A stretch of 26,222 nucleotides of DNA from Spirochaetaceae bacterium (GTDB taxonomy: Bacteria > Spirochaetota > Spirochaetia > Treponematales > Breznakiellaceae). Position 1 is the stretch's first letter. Every line of letters begins with the position of its first letter. Location: assembly GCA_031258625.1 (NCBI GenBank), contig JAIRMO010000098.1, positions 1 through 26,222 on the forward strand. Reading direction: 5' to 3'. A program made the translations under genes and the position numbers. Below are positions 1 through 7,029 of this stretch, in pieces. A model generated the notes under the pieces. The model had not been told where the DNA came from. It saw only the letters and a list, made by a program, of their open reading frames with translations, and ran no database searches.

Positions 1-170
1 TCAAATAAGTCTTTATAATATAATGAGATAGACTCATTTTTCCAATCTTTTTTCATAAATCTATATGTAATAATGATTTGTGTACGATAGAGAGTTGCGC
101 TAGGAATTTCAGGATGCCAGGATATGGTCGTCTTAATTCAATACGGTAACCATTGGTCATTTTTTACCAT
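1..170 (-). pseudogene. 5' part of an unidentified gene interrupted by TGA, running off the left edge
   Basis: On the minus strand an ATG at 170-168 sits behind a good ribosome-binding site (AAGGAA, about 4 nt away). It opens a frame reading MVKNDQWLPY, then meets TGA at 140-138. The same frame continues without another stop to the window edge, with a protein-like composition (IKTTISWHPEIPSATLYR..., then ...MKKDWKNESISLYYKDLF). A later in-frame ATG at 56-54 has no visible ribosome-binding site. Base composition is much more AT-rich than the rest of the window, which suggests acquired DNA or a decaying gene. I do not recognise the protein. It could be a pseudogene with a nonsense mutation (TGA in place of, for example, TGG), two unrelated chance frames, or a gene starting at 56. 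Confidence is low because only 56 codons are visible. Confidence 0.3.
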
Positions 171-339
171 AATGTTCCTTTTTTTGCAGTGATTTTTACT
201 TTTTGGGGAGAGAAAAGACGCCCAAAAAAGTTTATCGGCCCGGTTGCTGGTTCTTATATTTTACCTTTTCTAGGGCCACGCCGTGATACCGGAACTCAAA
301 AACACGCGTGTGCGTGCGTTTCTTGGGCGAGGGTGGCGG

Positions 340-386
340 CGGGCAAATAACGGAGGGACCCTCCGGGGGGAACCGCTATTTGCCCG
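340..386. repeat. Nested or alternative hairpins
   Basis: CGGGCAAATA (340-349) pairs exactly with TATTTGCCCG (377-386). Between them CGGAGGG-A-CCCTCCG (351-365) forms its own perfect 7-bp hairpin. No T-run follows on either strand, so this is not a classical intrinsic terminator. Confidence 0.5.
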
Positions 387-417
387 GCCGACAGGCGCCC
401 GATAAGTACACGCGGCA

Positions 418-443
418 GCGGCACGCAGTAGCGGCACGCAGTA
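418..443. repeat. 13-bp tandem repeat, two copies
   Basis: GCGGCACGCAGTA is present twice head to tail (418-430 and 431-443) with no mismatch, and the first bases of a third copy follow. It lies in the non-coding block downstream of mtaB. It may reflect replication slippage and could vary in copy number between strains. Confidence 0.6.
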
Positions 444-611
444 GCGTGTTGACGAAATAAGGCGCCACGGCGTAGGCCAAATAACGGCCGCTGTTTAGGC
501 CAAGGCATCAGGCCGTCCCCCGGAAGTTCTTTTAGGCGTCTTTTCTCTTTATGTCTATTTAAACTTTGAATTGCTGGGGGTTTTCCCCTGATACGGACAT
601 CAGAAAAATCG

Positions 612-2027
612 TTACCAAAGCCGTTCCCCCAAAGCGTCAACCCGGGAAATCCCGGGAAGATCCGGCCCGGATTCATCCAGGGAGCGGATCCTGCAGGGGA
701 CCACCCTTCCCGGGGGGAGGGTGTCCGTCCCCCCGGCGGGGAACAAAAGCCTAAGATAATTATCGGATAACGCGGTAACATAGGGGACGTTTTTTTTACT
801 CCCCCCGCCACGGGGGGCCTTTCCTTCAATGACCGCATCCACCTTTTTACCGATCCAGCGTCGGATATAGTCCCGGCGGCCTTGTTGGGCCAGATCTAAC
901 AGGGCCTTTACCCGGGAGACGGCCTCCCGCTCACATACCCGCCCCTTAAAATGATAGGCCGCGGTTCCCGGCCGCGGGGAATAGGGGAAGGCATGGATCC
1001 ACGAAAAGTCCATACGCCGGCAGAATTCATAGGTTTTTTCAAATTCCCCACCGGTTTCGCCGGGAAACCCGGTTATCATATCACAGGCAAAAAAGGGATC
1101 CCCCTTGACGGATCGCAGCAGACTTAGCCCCTCTTCAATTGATTCGGGGGAATAGGTACGCCCCATTCTTTTTAAAACCCCGGGGCTTCCCGACTGGATT
1201 GAGAGGTGAAAATGGGGTCGAATCCGGGGATTACCCAGAACCTTAACCAAGTCCCGGCTAATATATTCGGGTTCCACCGAGGAAACCCGTAGGGCAATAT
1301 GAGCGGTTTCCCCCAAAAGGTATTCCAGGAGGCCGCTTAGACCCAGGGGGCCGTCCCGGTACTGGCAGATATTTACCCCGGTCAAAACCGCTTCCCCAAA
1401 TCCGGCGGCTTCCAGGGCCCGGAGTCTGGACAAGACCCTGTCCGCCTCCAAACTTACACTGGGCCCCCGGGCAAGGGTAACCCGGCAATAGGAACAACGG
1501 TTATCGCAACCGTCTTGTATTTTTAAAAAAGCCCGGGAATGATTGAAAAAATCCCGGGGATCAAAACGGAACCGGTCTTGGAGGGAGGAAAACCCCAGGT
1601 CCCGCGTCCATTTCTCCAGTATCAAAGCCGGATTCCCGAGGGTCTTCTCAGAATCCGCGAGAAATTTCGGTAAATCCAAAAGGGAACTCTTCCGATCCCC
1701 GGATACCACAAAAAGCCGTTTCCCGTAAAGGGGCGCCCCCTCTTTATCCTCCGCAAGCCCCGCCACCGCCTCAGCCTCAACCTGGGCATAACAACCGGTA
1801 ACAATCACGCAGGCTCCGGGACTTTCCTTGAGGATCTTCCGGATTATCCTCCGGGCCTTCTGTTCGGCCTTGGAGGTTACCGTACAGGTATTAACCAAAA
1901 AAATATCCGCCCCGCCCTCTTCCCAGGGAACCAGGGTAAACCCCTCCCGGGTAAAGGCTCCGGCAAGGGATTCGCTTTCGAGTTGATTTAATTTACATCC
2001 CAGGGTTTGTAGGGCTATGGAAAACAC
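612..2027 (-). CDS. mtaB: MtaB-type tRNA (N6-threonylcarbamoyladenosine37-C2)-methylthiotransferase
   Basis: Radical-SAM methylthiotransferase of 471 aa, the usual length for the family. The N-terminal UPF0004 domain shows its three iron-sulphur cysteines at C11 (QTLGCKLNQ), C48 (VNTCTV) and C79 (VTGCYAQ). The radical-SAM CxxxCxxC motif is C174/C178/C181 (DGCDNRCSYC). The TLGCKLNQ form of the first motif is typical of MtaB (YqeV) rather than MiaB, which reads YGCQMN. The known role is adding a methylthio group to t6A37 of ANN-decoding tRNAs, using SAM and two 4Fe-4S clusters. The start is GTG at 2027, 6 nt after the stop of the upstream TPR gene, so translation is probably coupled; a GGGGAG lies farther upstream inside that gene. 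It is the last gene of a three-gene operon with bactofilin. The C-terminus is Gly/Pro-rich and its TRAM-like part looks divergent. Confidence 0.9.
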   Translation of the reverse strand: MFSIALQTLGCKLNQLESESLAGAFTREGFTLVPWEEGGADIFLVNTCTVTSKAEQKARRIIRKILKESPGACVIVTGCYAQVEAEAVAGLAEDKEGAPLYGKRLFVVSGDRKSSLLDLPKFLADSEKTLGNPALILEKWTRDLGFSSLQDRFRFDPRDFFNHSRAFLKIQDGCDNRCSYCRVTLARGPSVSLEADRVLSRLRALEAAGFGEAVLTGVNICQYRDGPLGLSGLLEYLLGETAHIALRVSSVEPEYISRDLVKVLGNPRIRPHFHLSIQSGSPGVLKRMGRTYSPESIEEGLSLLRSVKGDPFFACDMITGFPGETGGEFEKTYEFCRRMDFSWIHAFPYSPRPGTAAYHFKGRVCEREAVSRVKALLDLAQQGRRDYIRRWIGKKVDAVIEGKAPRGGGSKKNVPYVTALSDNYLRLLFPAGGTDTLPPGRVVPCRIRSLDESGPDLPGISRVDALGERLW

Positions 2028-2033
2028 GGGGAT

Positions 2034-2672
2034 TTAACGGCTCCCCAAGACTTGACGGATACGTTCCAAGCCCATACGGGCATCGGAAAGCTGGGAATTC
2101 AAGAAAAGCGCCCGCTCATAGGCAACGGCGGCATCCTGGAGATCCCCGGCGCTCTCCCGGGCATAGGCAAGGCGGGTCCACCAGGCGGCGTTGTCAGGCA
2201 CCTGATGAACCGCCGTAGACAGGGCAATATCGGCATGACGGAAACGGCCAAGCCTGATATAAATTTCACCCATAAAATAATAAGCCATCTCTATCCGCTG
2301 CCCCTCGGGGGCCAGGTTGATATAATCCTGAAAATACCGCAACGCCTCGTGGTTACTTCCCTGAAAATAATTAATCTCCCCCAGGATCTCGACGATCCGG
2401 GGGTCATATCTGCTGATGTTCCATCCGCTTTGTGCATAGGTTTTAGCTTCCTCATACCGGTTTAGCCGGATAAGGCTCCAACATATTACCACATAGGATT
2501 CAATATTATTACGATTGACCGAAATTTCATTAAGGCATATGGAAACCGCCCGTTCATAATTACCGTTCCGGTATTCCTGAACGGCATCGGGCCGGTTTTG
2601 ACCAAAAATAACCCATCCGGAAATTAAAAGAAAAAATAAACTTATCGTGTATTTCGAGAATTCTTTTTTCAT
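2034..2672 (-). CDS. Exported tetratricopeptide-repeat protein
   Basis: A 212-aa protein with an N-terminal signal sequence (residues about 8-25: TISLFFLLISGWVIFGQ) followed by four to five degenerate TPR units (for example GNYERAVSICLNEISVNRNN, GRFRHADIALSTAVHQVPDN and GDLQDAAVAYERALFLNSQL). TPRs are protein-interaction scaffolds, and the signal places this one in the periplasm or anchored to a membrane. Its ATG overlaps the stop of the upstream bactofilin gene (ATGA, 2669-2672), which implies coupled translation and a shared role, plausibly linking a bactofilin polymer to the envelope. The next gene, mtaB, follows after 6 nt. No lipobox cysteine is seen. The partner is unknown and the functional link to bactofilin is an inference from position. 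Confidence 0.8.
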   Translation of the reverse strand: MKKEFSKYTISLFFLLISGWVIFGQNRPDAVQEYRNGNYERAVSICLNEISVNRNNIESYVVICWSLIRLNRYEEAKTYAQSGWNISRYDPRIVEILGEINYFQGSNHEALRYFQDYINLAPEGQRIEMAYYFMGEIYIRLGRFRHADIALSTAVHQVPDNAAWWTRLAYARESAGDLQDAAVAYERALFLNSQLSDARMGLERIRQVLGSR

Positions 2673-3043
2673 ACCACTTGTTCAAGGGGTTTCCGTTCAC
2701 TCATCGTACAACGGCCGTTAAAGGTACAACCGGTTTCCATAAAAATTTCCGGCGCGGTAACATTTCCCGTCAATTTACCGGTGGTGGTAATTTCGACCTT
2801 TTCCGACGCGGTAATATTTCCCTTTACCGCCCCCCTAATGACCACGGCGGCTGCGTTGATATTTGCGTCAACCACCGCCGCTTCATCCACCACGAGGAGG
2901 CTTGTAGCGACGATTTCCCCGGAAACCCTGCCCCGGATCAGAAAGGGTTTCTCAAAATTGATGATTCCGGAAAAATCAATATCGGAAGATAAAATAGTAT
3001 CAAAATCTTCATCTTCCAAAACATCATTGTGAATATCGGTCAT
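2669..3043 (-). CDS. Bactofilin (DUF583) cytoskeletal protein
   Basis: A 124-aa protein made almost entirely of the short bactofilin beta-helix repeats (residues about 25-115: FLIRGRVSGEIVATSLLVV, AVVIRGAVKGNITASEKVEI, GKLTGNVTAPEIFM). Bactofilins polymerise without nucleotide into filaments that scaffold cell-wall enzymes and help set cell shape, including helical shape in some bacteria. The N-terminal tail (residues 1-24) is acidic and lacks a membrane helix. ATG at 3043 is preceded by a modest AGG about 6 nt upstream. It is the first gene of the minus-strand operon and overlaps the TPR gene by 4 nt. A bactofilin is expected in a spirochaete. The precise wall-enzyme partner cannot be told from the sequence. 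Confidence 0.85.
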   Translation of the reverse strand: MTDIHNDVLEDEDFDTILSSDIDFSGIINFEKPFLIRGRVSGEIVATSLLVVDEAAVVDANINAAAVVIRGAVKGNITASEKVEITTTGKLTGNVTAPEIFMETGCTFNGRCTMSERKPLEQVV

Positions 3044-3149
3044 AATGACCTAAATTTAACCGTGGACCAAGGGTACGTCAATAGGCTCTCCGGGCAAAAG
3101 CATTCACTTTTACTCCGGGCGTGGGGATCAATGCCGTTTTGGTACTTAA

Positions 3150-3177
3150 TTAAACGGTTATTGGCTGAACCGTTTAA
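3150..3177. repeat. Perfect 10-bp inverted repeat upstream of pta
   Basis: TTAAACGGTT (3150-3159) and AACCGTTTAA (3168-3177) are exact reverse complements with an 8-nt loop. No T-run follows, so an operator for a dimeric regulator or an RNA hairpin fits better than a terminator. Confidence 0.5.
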
Positions 3178-3228
3178 GCGGTCATGGAGGCCGGCTGTTT
3201 GCCTTGAGACATACCTGGTATACGAGCC

Positions 3229-3281
3229 ATGATGCGCTATATCCGGGGTATATGGTCAGGCATCATACGATAGATATAGCG
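3229..3281. repeat. Two overlapping, mutually exclusive inverted repeats upstream of pta
   Basis: ATGATGC (3229-3235) pairs with GCATCAT (3260-3266), and CGCTATATC (3235-3243) pairs with GATATAGCG (3273-3281). The left arms abut and the right arms are staggered, so the second pairing encloses the right arm of the first. The block ends just before a TATAAT box at 3289-3294, so it would overlap regulator-binding space for any promoter there. Confidence 0.4.
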
Positions 3282-3561
3282 TATTATATATAATGGCGGT
3301 GTATCCCGGAGTCAGGCACTGTTCCATATTTTACGTTTTGGCAATTTTTTGAATTCGAATTGCTGAACGCCGTTATACGCGGCTTGCGCGATACCTTTGA
3401 AACGGATAAACTTAAAGGGAGTAATTGTTCCAAAATAACCGGGTTTTGGAATAGGCTTATTTACGTGGTTTACCGGAGGTTCTTTTATAACGGCGGTTTA
3501 AAGGAACGTTATCGTTTGAGGGACTCGATTTTGAAAGTCCCCTATTCCAAAGGAGTGTATT

Positions 3562-4560
3562 ATGGATTTTGAAAAGGACATGACGCAGAAAGCTAAATCC
3601 CTGCAAAAAAAACTGGTATTGGCCGAGGGAACCGAGCCACGGACCATTAAAGCCGCCCGGATCATCGCCGATAAACAGTTGGCTTCATCGGTTACTCTGG
3701 TGGGTAAGGAGTCTGAAATTTTGGTCCGGGCCGAAAAAGAAGGGGTAACCTTACAGGGGATCACCATCGTGGATCCCCTTTCATCCCCTTTGATCGAAAA
3801 ATACGCCCATGAATATTATGAACTGCGGAAACATAAGGGTATGACCCAAGACCAGGCCAAAACCGATATTCTTCATTTTTTGCGATGGGGAGCCATGATG
3901 GTCCATCTGGGGGATGCGGACGCCATGGTAGCCGGGGCTGAAAGCGCCACCGCCGACGTTCTTCGGGCGGGACTCGCCATTATCGGTACGGTTCCGGGAT
4001 CAAAAACCGCGTCTTCCTGTTTTGTCATGCAAACCACCGATCCTTCCTGGGGGGCGGGGGGAGTCCTTATCTTCTCCGACTGTGCGGTGGTACCGGATCC
4101 AACTCCGGAACAGCTTGCGGAAATCGCCCTGGCCGCGGCCCAGTCCTGCCGGGAATTCCTCGGCGCCGAGCCTGTGGTGGCCCTCCTCTCCTTTTCGACC
4201 AAAGGATCCGGGGGGGATCATCCCGACATACTTAAGGTACGGAGCGCCCTGGAATTGGTAAAAGCCAAAGAGCCCTCCTTAAAAATTGACGGTGAACTCC
4301 AGGCCGATGCGGCCCTGGTACCTTCGGTAACCGATAAAAAAGCCCCGGGCAGTATCGTCCGGGGCATGGTAAACACCCTGGTTTTCCCCGACCTGGGCGC
4401 CGGAAACATCGGGTATAAACTGGTGCAGCGCCTGGGGAAAGCCGAAGCCTTCGGCCCCTTCCTCCAGGGTTTTGCCAAACCCATAAGCGATCTATCCCGG
4501 GGAGCTTCGGTAGACGATATTGTGGTTACCGCGGCGGTTACCCTCGCCCGGGCAAAATAG
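3562..4560 (+). CDS. pta: Phosphate acetyltransferase
   Basis: A 332-aa enzyme of the short phosphate acetyl/butyryltransferase class, without the extra N-terminal domains of enterobacterial Pta. It interconverts acetyl-CoA plus phosphate with acetyl-phosphate plus CoA; with acetate kinase this yields ATP in fermenting spirochaetes. Family blocks are visible: [18 protein letters not shown] near the N-terminus, [21 protein letters not shown] (about 120-140), [21 protein letters not shown] (about 210-230), [14 protein letters not shown], and the C-terminal [16 protein letters not shown] and [20 protein letters not shown] at 3562 has the ribosome-binding site AAAGGAG about 7 nt upstream. ackA is not adjacent. 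The TPR gene follows after 27 nt, matching my memory of the T. pallidum TP0094-TP0095 pair. The long structured upstream gap suggests regulation. Confidence 0.93.
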   Translation: MDFEKDMTQKAKSLQKKLVLAEGTEPRTIKAARIIADKQLASSVTLVGKESEILVRAEKEGVTLQGITIVDPLSSPLIEKYAHEYYELRKHKGMTQDQAKTDILHFLRWGAMMVHLGDADAMVAGAESATADVLRAGLAIIGTVPGSKTASSCFVMQTTDPSWGAGGVLIFSDCAVVPDPTPEQLAEIALAAAQSCREFLGAEPVVALLSFSTKGSGGDHPDILKVRSALELVKAKEPSLKIDGELQADAALVPSVTDKKAPGSIVRGMVNTLVFPDLGAGNIGYKLVQRLGKAEAFGPFLQGFAKPISDLSRGASVDDIVVTAAVTLARAK

Positions 4561-4587
4561 GGGAGGAATTCCTTCGGAGGGGCATGT

Positions 4588-6552
4588 ATGGGGGATTATG
4601 GGAGGGGGAAATTCAGCGGTACCGCGGCTGAAGGGAAGGAGAAATTTATCCTGGCCATTAAGGCGGGGGTAAACCGGGATTATAAAAAAGCCGCCGCCTT
4701 ACTGGAAGAACTTCTATCAGAATACGACGCCCCTCCGGATGCCTATCTTTATTTAGGCCGTTCTTTCCATGCCCTCAAGGATCATTCCCGGGCTTTAGCC
4801 GCCTTTAACGATTACCTCCGGATCAATCCCCATTCCGGGGAAGGATACTTTTTTGTGGGCCGTACCTATGCGGCCCTGGGGATGCCCCACAAAGCGGTAC
4901 CGTTTCTCAGGAAATCCCTGGAGTACGACCCGGAGAACCCTTCTATCTTGGCCCTTTTGGGGATAACCTACCTTAAATCCAAACATTCCGCCCCGGCGGT
5001 GGAGGTCCTACAGCGGGCGGTGGAAATCGCGCCGGATAACAAACGGATCTACCACGGGTACCTCAACGCCCTTTTCATCCGGGGGATACGGCTCTGCCGG
5101 CTTGAAAATTACGGATTGGGGATTCAGATGCTCCGGTTTGTTTTGGAGAACGGTTCCGACTCCCTCCTGCTCAGGCTGGAATTGGGCCGGGCCGCCCGGG
5201 AATTAAATTACCTGGAGGAAGCCCTGAACCATTATACCCAGGCGATTCATTTTGCCCCCGGGGATCCCATGATCCGCTGGTACCGGACCTCGATCTTGAT
5301 GATCCTGGGCAGGAACGGAGAAGCCCTGGAAGAAATAGAAAAAATCCGTTCATCCCAGGTGGAGGATGAAAAAGTCCCCAACCTGCCCTGGAACAGTGAA
5401 TTGGTAGACTTTTTCATGATCCGTTCCCTGTTGGATGCAGGCGCGTGGCGGCAGGCGGCGGACTCCTGCCGGAACTGGCTTAAGTACCGCCGGGCGGACC
5501 CCCTGATCCATGCCATGGACGCGGAGGCCCTGCGGAACCTGGGGGATCGGGGGGCCGCCAAAAACCACCTGGAACGGGCCCTGGAATTGGATCCCAAACA
5601 GATTCAGCTCTGGTATACCCTGATCTTCACCGCCTGGGAGGATAAGGACTGGAAAACCCTGGGATGGGGATTAAAAAACGCAAAAAAATTACCCGGAGAC
5701 CGGGATCTTATCAAACGGTTTTCCGTTTTATACGAGGCCGCCACCAATGACGACGATCCCCATATAATTGAAACCCTGCAAGGGGCGATCCGTTCCCTGG
5801 GGCCGGATCCGGAACTCATGTACGCCCTGGCCGAACGGTACCTCAAGACCGGGCTTATCGAAGCGGCTTTAAGTTGGTTCAAAAAGGTCATTGATGTCCG
5901 AAAGGATCATGAAAAATCGTATCTTGGGGCTACCGCGGCCCTGGAGGTTTTGTCTAAAGAGGGAAGTTCCAAGGCCCGGGAAGAATTAAAAAAGACCTAT
6001 AAGGTATACCTCAAGCGGTGGAAGGACAACTATGTTATCCGCCGGGAAGCGGCCCTTTTCCTGGTTAAAACCGGTGAATTTGAGCAGGCCGCCAGGGAAT
6101 TGGAACTCCTCCTGGTCTGGGAACCGGCTAACCCCACCTTGCGCCGGATTTTAGCCTATTCCTACCGAAAATCCGGGCGCTACCGGGAAGCCGCGGTGTT
6201 TCTTAAGGCTCTGCTCAAAGAAAAACCCCGGGATATTACGCTGCTCCTGGAATATACCGGATGCCTTGAACGCGCCGGGGCGGCGTTCTATGCGGCGGCG
6301 GTATTGGAAAAGGCCCGGAATTTGTTTAGAAAATCCCCGGACATTCCCCTGGCCTTGGGGCTCCTTTTCTACCGGGCGCGAAAAACCGAGCGGGCCCTGG
6401 CGTTCCTGCGGGAAGCGGCGACGAAAAATGATGCGGCTTCCCGCAACGATCCCCGGCCTTACGAATGGATGGCCTTTATTGTCCGTGAACAGGGAAACGT
6501 CCTGGGGGCCTACCGGTACGAGGAGGAAGCGGCCAAGCGGAAAGGCAGGTGA
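4588..6552 (+). CDS. Large cytoplasmic TPR-repeat protein (TP0095-like)
   Basis: A 654-aa protein with no signal peptide or membrane helix, built of many TPR units throughout (for example PPDAYLYLGRSFHALKDHSR, GYFFVGRTYAALGMPHKAV, ILALLGITYLKSKHSAPAV, ELMYALAERYLKTGLIEAAL, TLRRILAYSYRKSGRYREAA). It is probably a soluble scaffold or interaction hub of unknown partner. ATG at 4588 has GGAGG at 4576-4580; an overlapping ATG at 4584 is out of frame. It lies 27 nt behind pta on the same strand and is very likely co-transcribed. From memory the same pair exists in T. pallidum, suggesting a conserved but undefined link to acetyl-phosphate metabolism or simply a conserved operon. Confidence 0.85.
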   Translation: MGDYGRGKFSGTAAEGKEKFILAIKAGVNRDYKKAAALLEELLSEYDAPPDAYLYLGRSFHALKDHSRALAAFNDYLRINPHSGEGYFFVGRTYAALGMPHKAVPFLRKSLEYDPENPSILALLGITYLKSKHSAPAVEVLQRAVEIAPDNKRIYHGYLNALFIRGIRLCRLENYGLGIQMLRFVLENGSDSLLLRLELGRAARELNYLEEALNHYTQAIHFAPGDPMIRWYRTSILMILGRNGEALEEIEKIRSSQVEDEKVPNLPWNSELVDFFMIRSLLDAGAWRQAADSCRNWLKYRRADPLIHAMDAEALRNLGDRGAAKNHLERALELDPKQIQLWYTLIFTAWEDKDWKTLGWGLKNAKKLPGDRDLIKRFSVLYEAATNDDDPHIIETLQGAIRSLGPDPELMYALAERYLKTGLIEAALSWFKKVIDVRKDHEKSYLGATAALEVLSKEGSSKAREELKKTYKVYLKRWKDNYVIRREAALFLVKTGEFEQAARELELLLVWEPANPTLRRILAYSYRKSGRYREAAVFLKALLKEKPRDITLLLEYTGCLERAGAAFYAAAVLEKARNLFRKSPDIPLALGLLFYRARKTERALAFLREAATKNDAASRNDPRPYEWMAFIVREQGNVLGAYRYEEEAAKRKGR

Positions 6553-6582
6553 GCTTGTTCCGGTTGGTAAGGATGTAACGGG

Positions 6583-6918
6583 CTATAGCCCCTCATCTGC
6601 GGTACACACCAGGCCGCCGCTTGTACTGTTCCGCAGCCACTGTTGAAAATGGTACATCCCTTCAATGTCAAGGTAATATTCCCCGGCCAGGACATAGGGC
6701 AGCCCTTCCAAGAGGGCGGGGTCCGGGGGTTCGGCCGGGCGGAAGCCGGTACTATCGGCGGCTATGTCCTGGGGGGTAAAGCCCTCCTGGGCTTCCACCT
6801 CCCGTACGGTGATGTCCGGATCATTCCCCGTAAAAGGCATGACCGCCACCGTGGTTTGTGCGGCGGCGGCCAAAGGAATAAGGAAAAAAACAATAAGGGC
6901 GACCGGTACCCGCTTCAC
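6583..6918 (-). pseudogene. Truncated or decayed exported-protein gene of a treponemal paralogous family
   Basis: A 111-aa frame starts at GTG (6918) with a clear signal sequence (MKRVPVALIVFFLIPLAAAAQ) and the exported start TTVAVMPFTGND. The C-terminal part (LEGLPYVLAGEYYLDIEGMYHFQQWLRNSTSGGLVCTADE) resembles a family I recall as repeated in termite-gut treponemes, where proteins carry YVLTGEYY...FQLWLWNS..LVYTDE and then continue for tens of residues. Here the frame stops at TAG (6583-6585) right after that motif, so the 3' end looks lost. The start is GTG without a convincing ribosome-binding site. It is convergent with the TPR gene, 30 bp away. It could still be a short functional protein, but truncation seems more likely. 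The family comparison is from memory. Confidence 0.45.
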
Positions 6919-7029
6919 CGATACTATTCAACCAACCCCTGGGGCACAGCCCCTTTCCTCATTCTTCATGCTGCTCACGGCTTACAAAAAGGCCGCAAAT
7001 ATCGTATATTTACCTACAGGAGGCAAGAG

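Larger units (their letters stand above)
209..548. repeat. Candidate small non-autonomous (MITE-like) element bounded by inverted repeats
   Basis: AGAGAAAAGACGCC at 209-222 recurs as its exact reverse complement at 535-548. The similarity continues imperfectly inward (CCAAAAAAG against CTAAAAG), giving ends of about 20 bp. The ~340-bp interior has no coding capacity and contains strong palindromes and short direct repeats, as is usual for miniature elements and palindromic repeat units. No target-site duplication and no transposase are visible, so this may instead be a folded RNA or a chance repeat. Only finding further copies elsewhere in the genome would settle it. Confidence 0.3.
171..611. 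other. Non-coding, palindrome-rich block between the left-edge frame and mtaB
   Basis: No convincing gene is seen in these 441 bases. The block contains a pair of imperfect inverted repeats (209-222 and 535-548 core), nested hairpins at 340-386, a two-copy 13-bp tandem repeat at 418-443, a repeated 10-mer CAAATAACGG (344-353 and 478-487), and a small GGGG-TTTT-CCCC hairpin near 577-589. The interior is GC-rich and the left flank AT-rich. Long open frames across it on either strand have low-complexity, Arg/Gly/Pro-rich translations and look like chance frames in GC-rich DNA. No clear terminator with a T-run follows mtaB. Confidence 0.6.
3044..3561. other. Divergent intergenic region between bactofilin and pta, rich in inverted repeats
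   Basis: This 518-bp gap between divergent genes has no convincing coding frame; one plus-strand frame (3360-3572) starts at TTG and runs into pta, and I discount it. A TATAAT box lies at 3289-3294 without a good -35 and would give a long pta leader. On the minus strand a TTGACG (3081-3076) and TTAAAT (3059-3054) pair, 16 nt apart, could serve bactofilin but would leave almost no leader. The inverted repeats are listed separately. pta has a strong ribosome-binding site (AAAGGAG, near 3550). Confidence 0.5.

Noticed and set aside
138..140. Possible selenocysteine TGA in the left-edge frame
   Set aside because: No SECIS-like hairpin with the expected spacing was evident just after the TGA, and the surrounding residues match no known selenoprotein; a nonsense mutation or chance is simpler.
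418..443. CRISPR-like repeat
   Set aside because: Only two directly abutting 13-bp copies without spacers, and no cas gene in the window.
296..838. A 180-codon minus-strand frame overlapping the 3' end of mtaB
   Set aside because: It overlaps the verified mtaB frame in another phase, with an Arg/Pro-rich translation and no initiation signal.
3360..3572. A 70-codon frame ahead of pta
   Set aside because: It has a TTG start without a ribosome-binding site and overlaps the pta start; the region is better explained as a leader.
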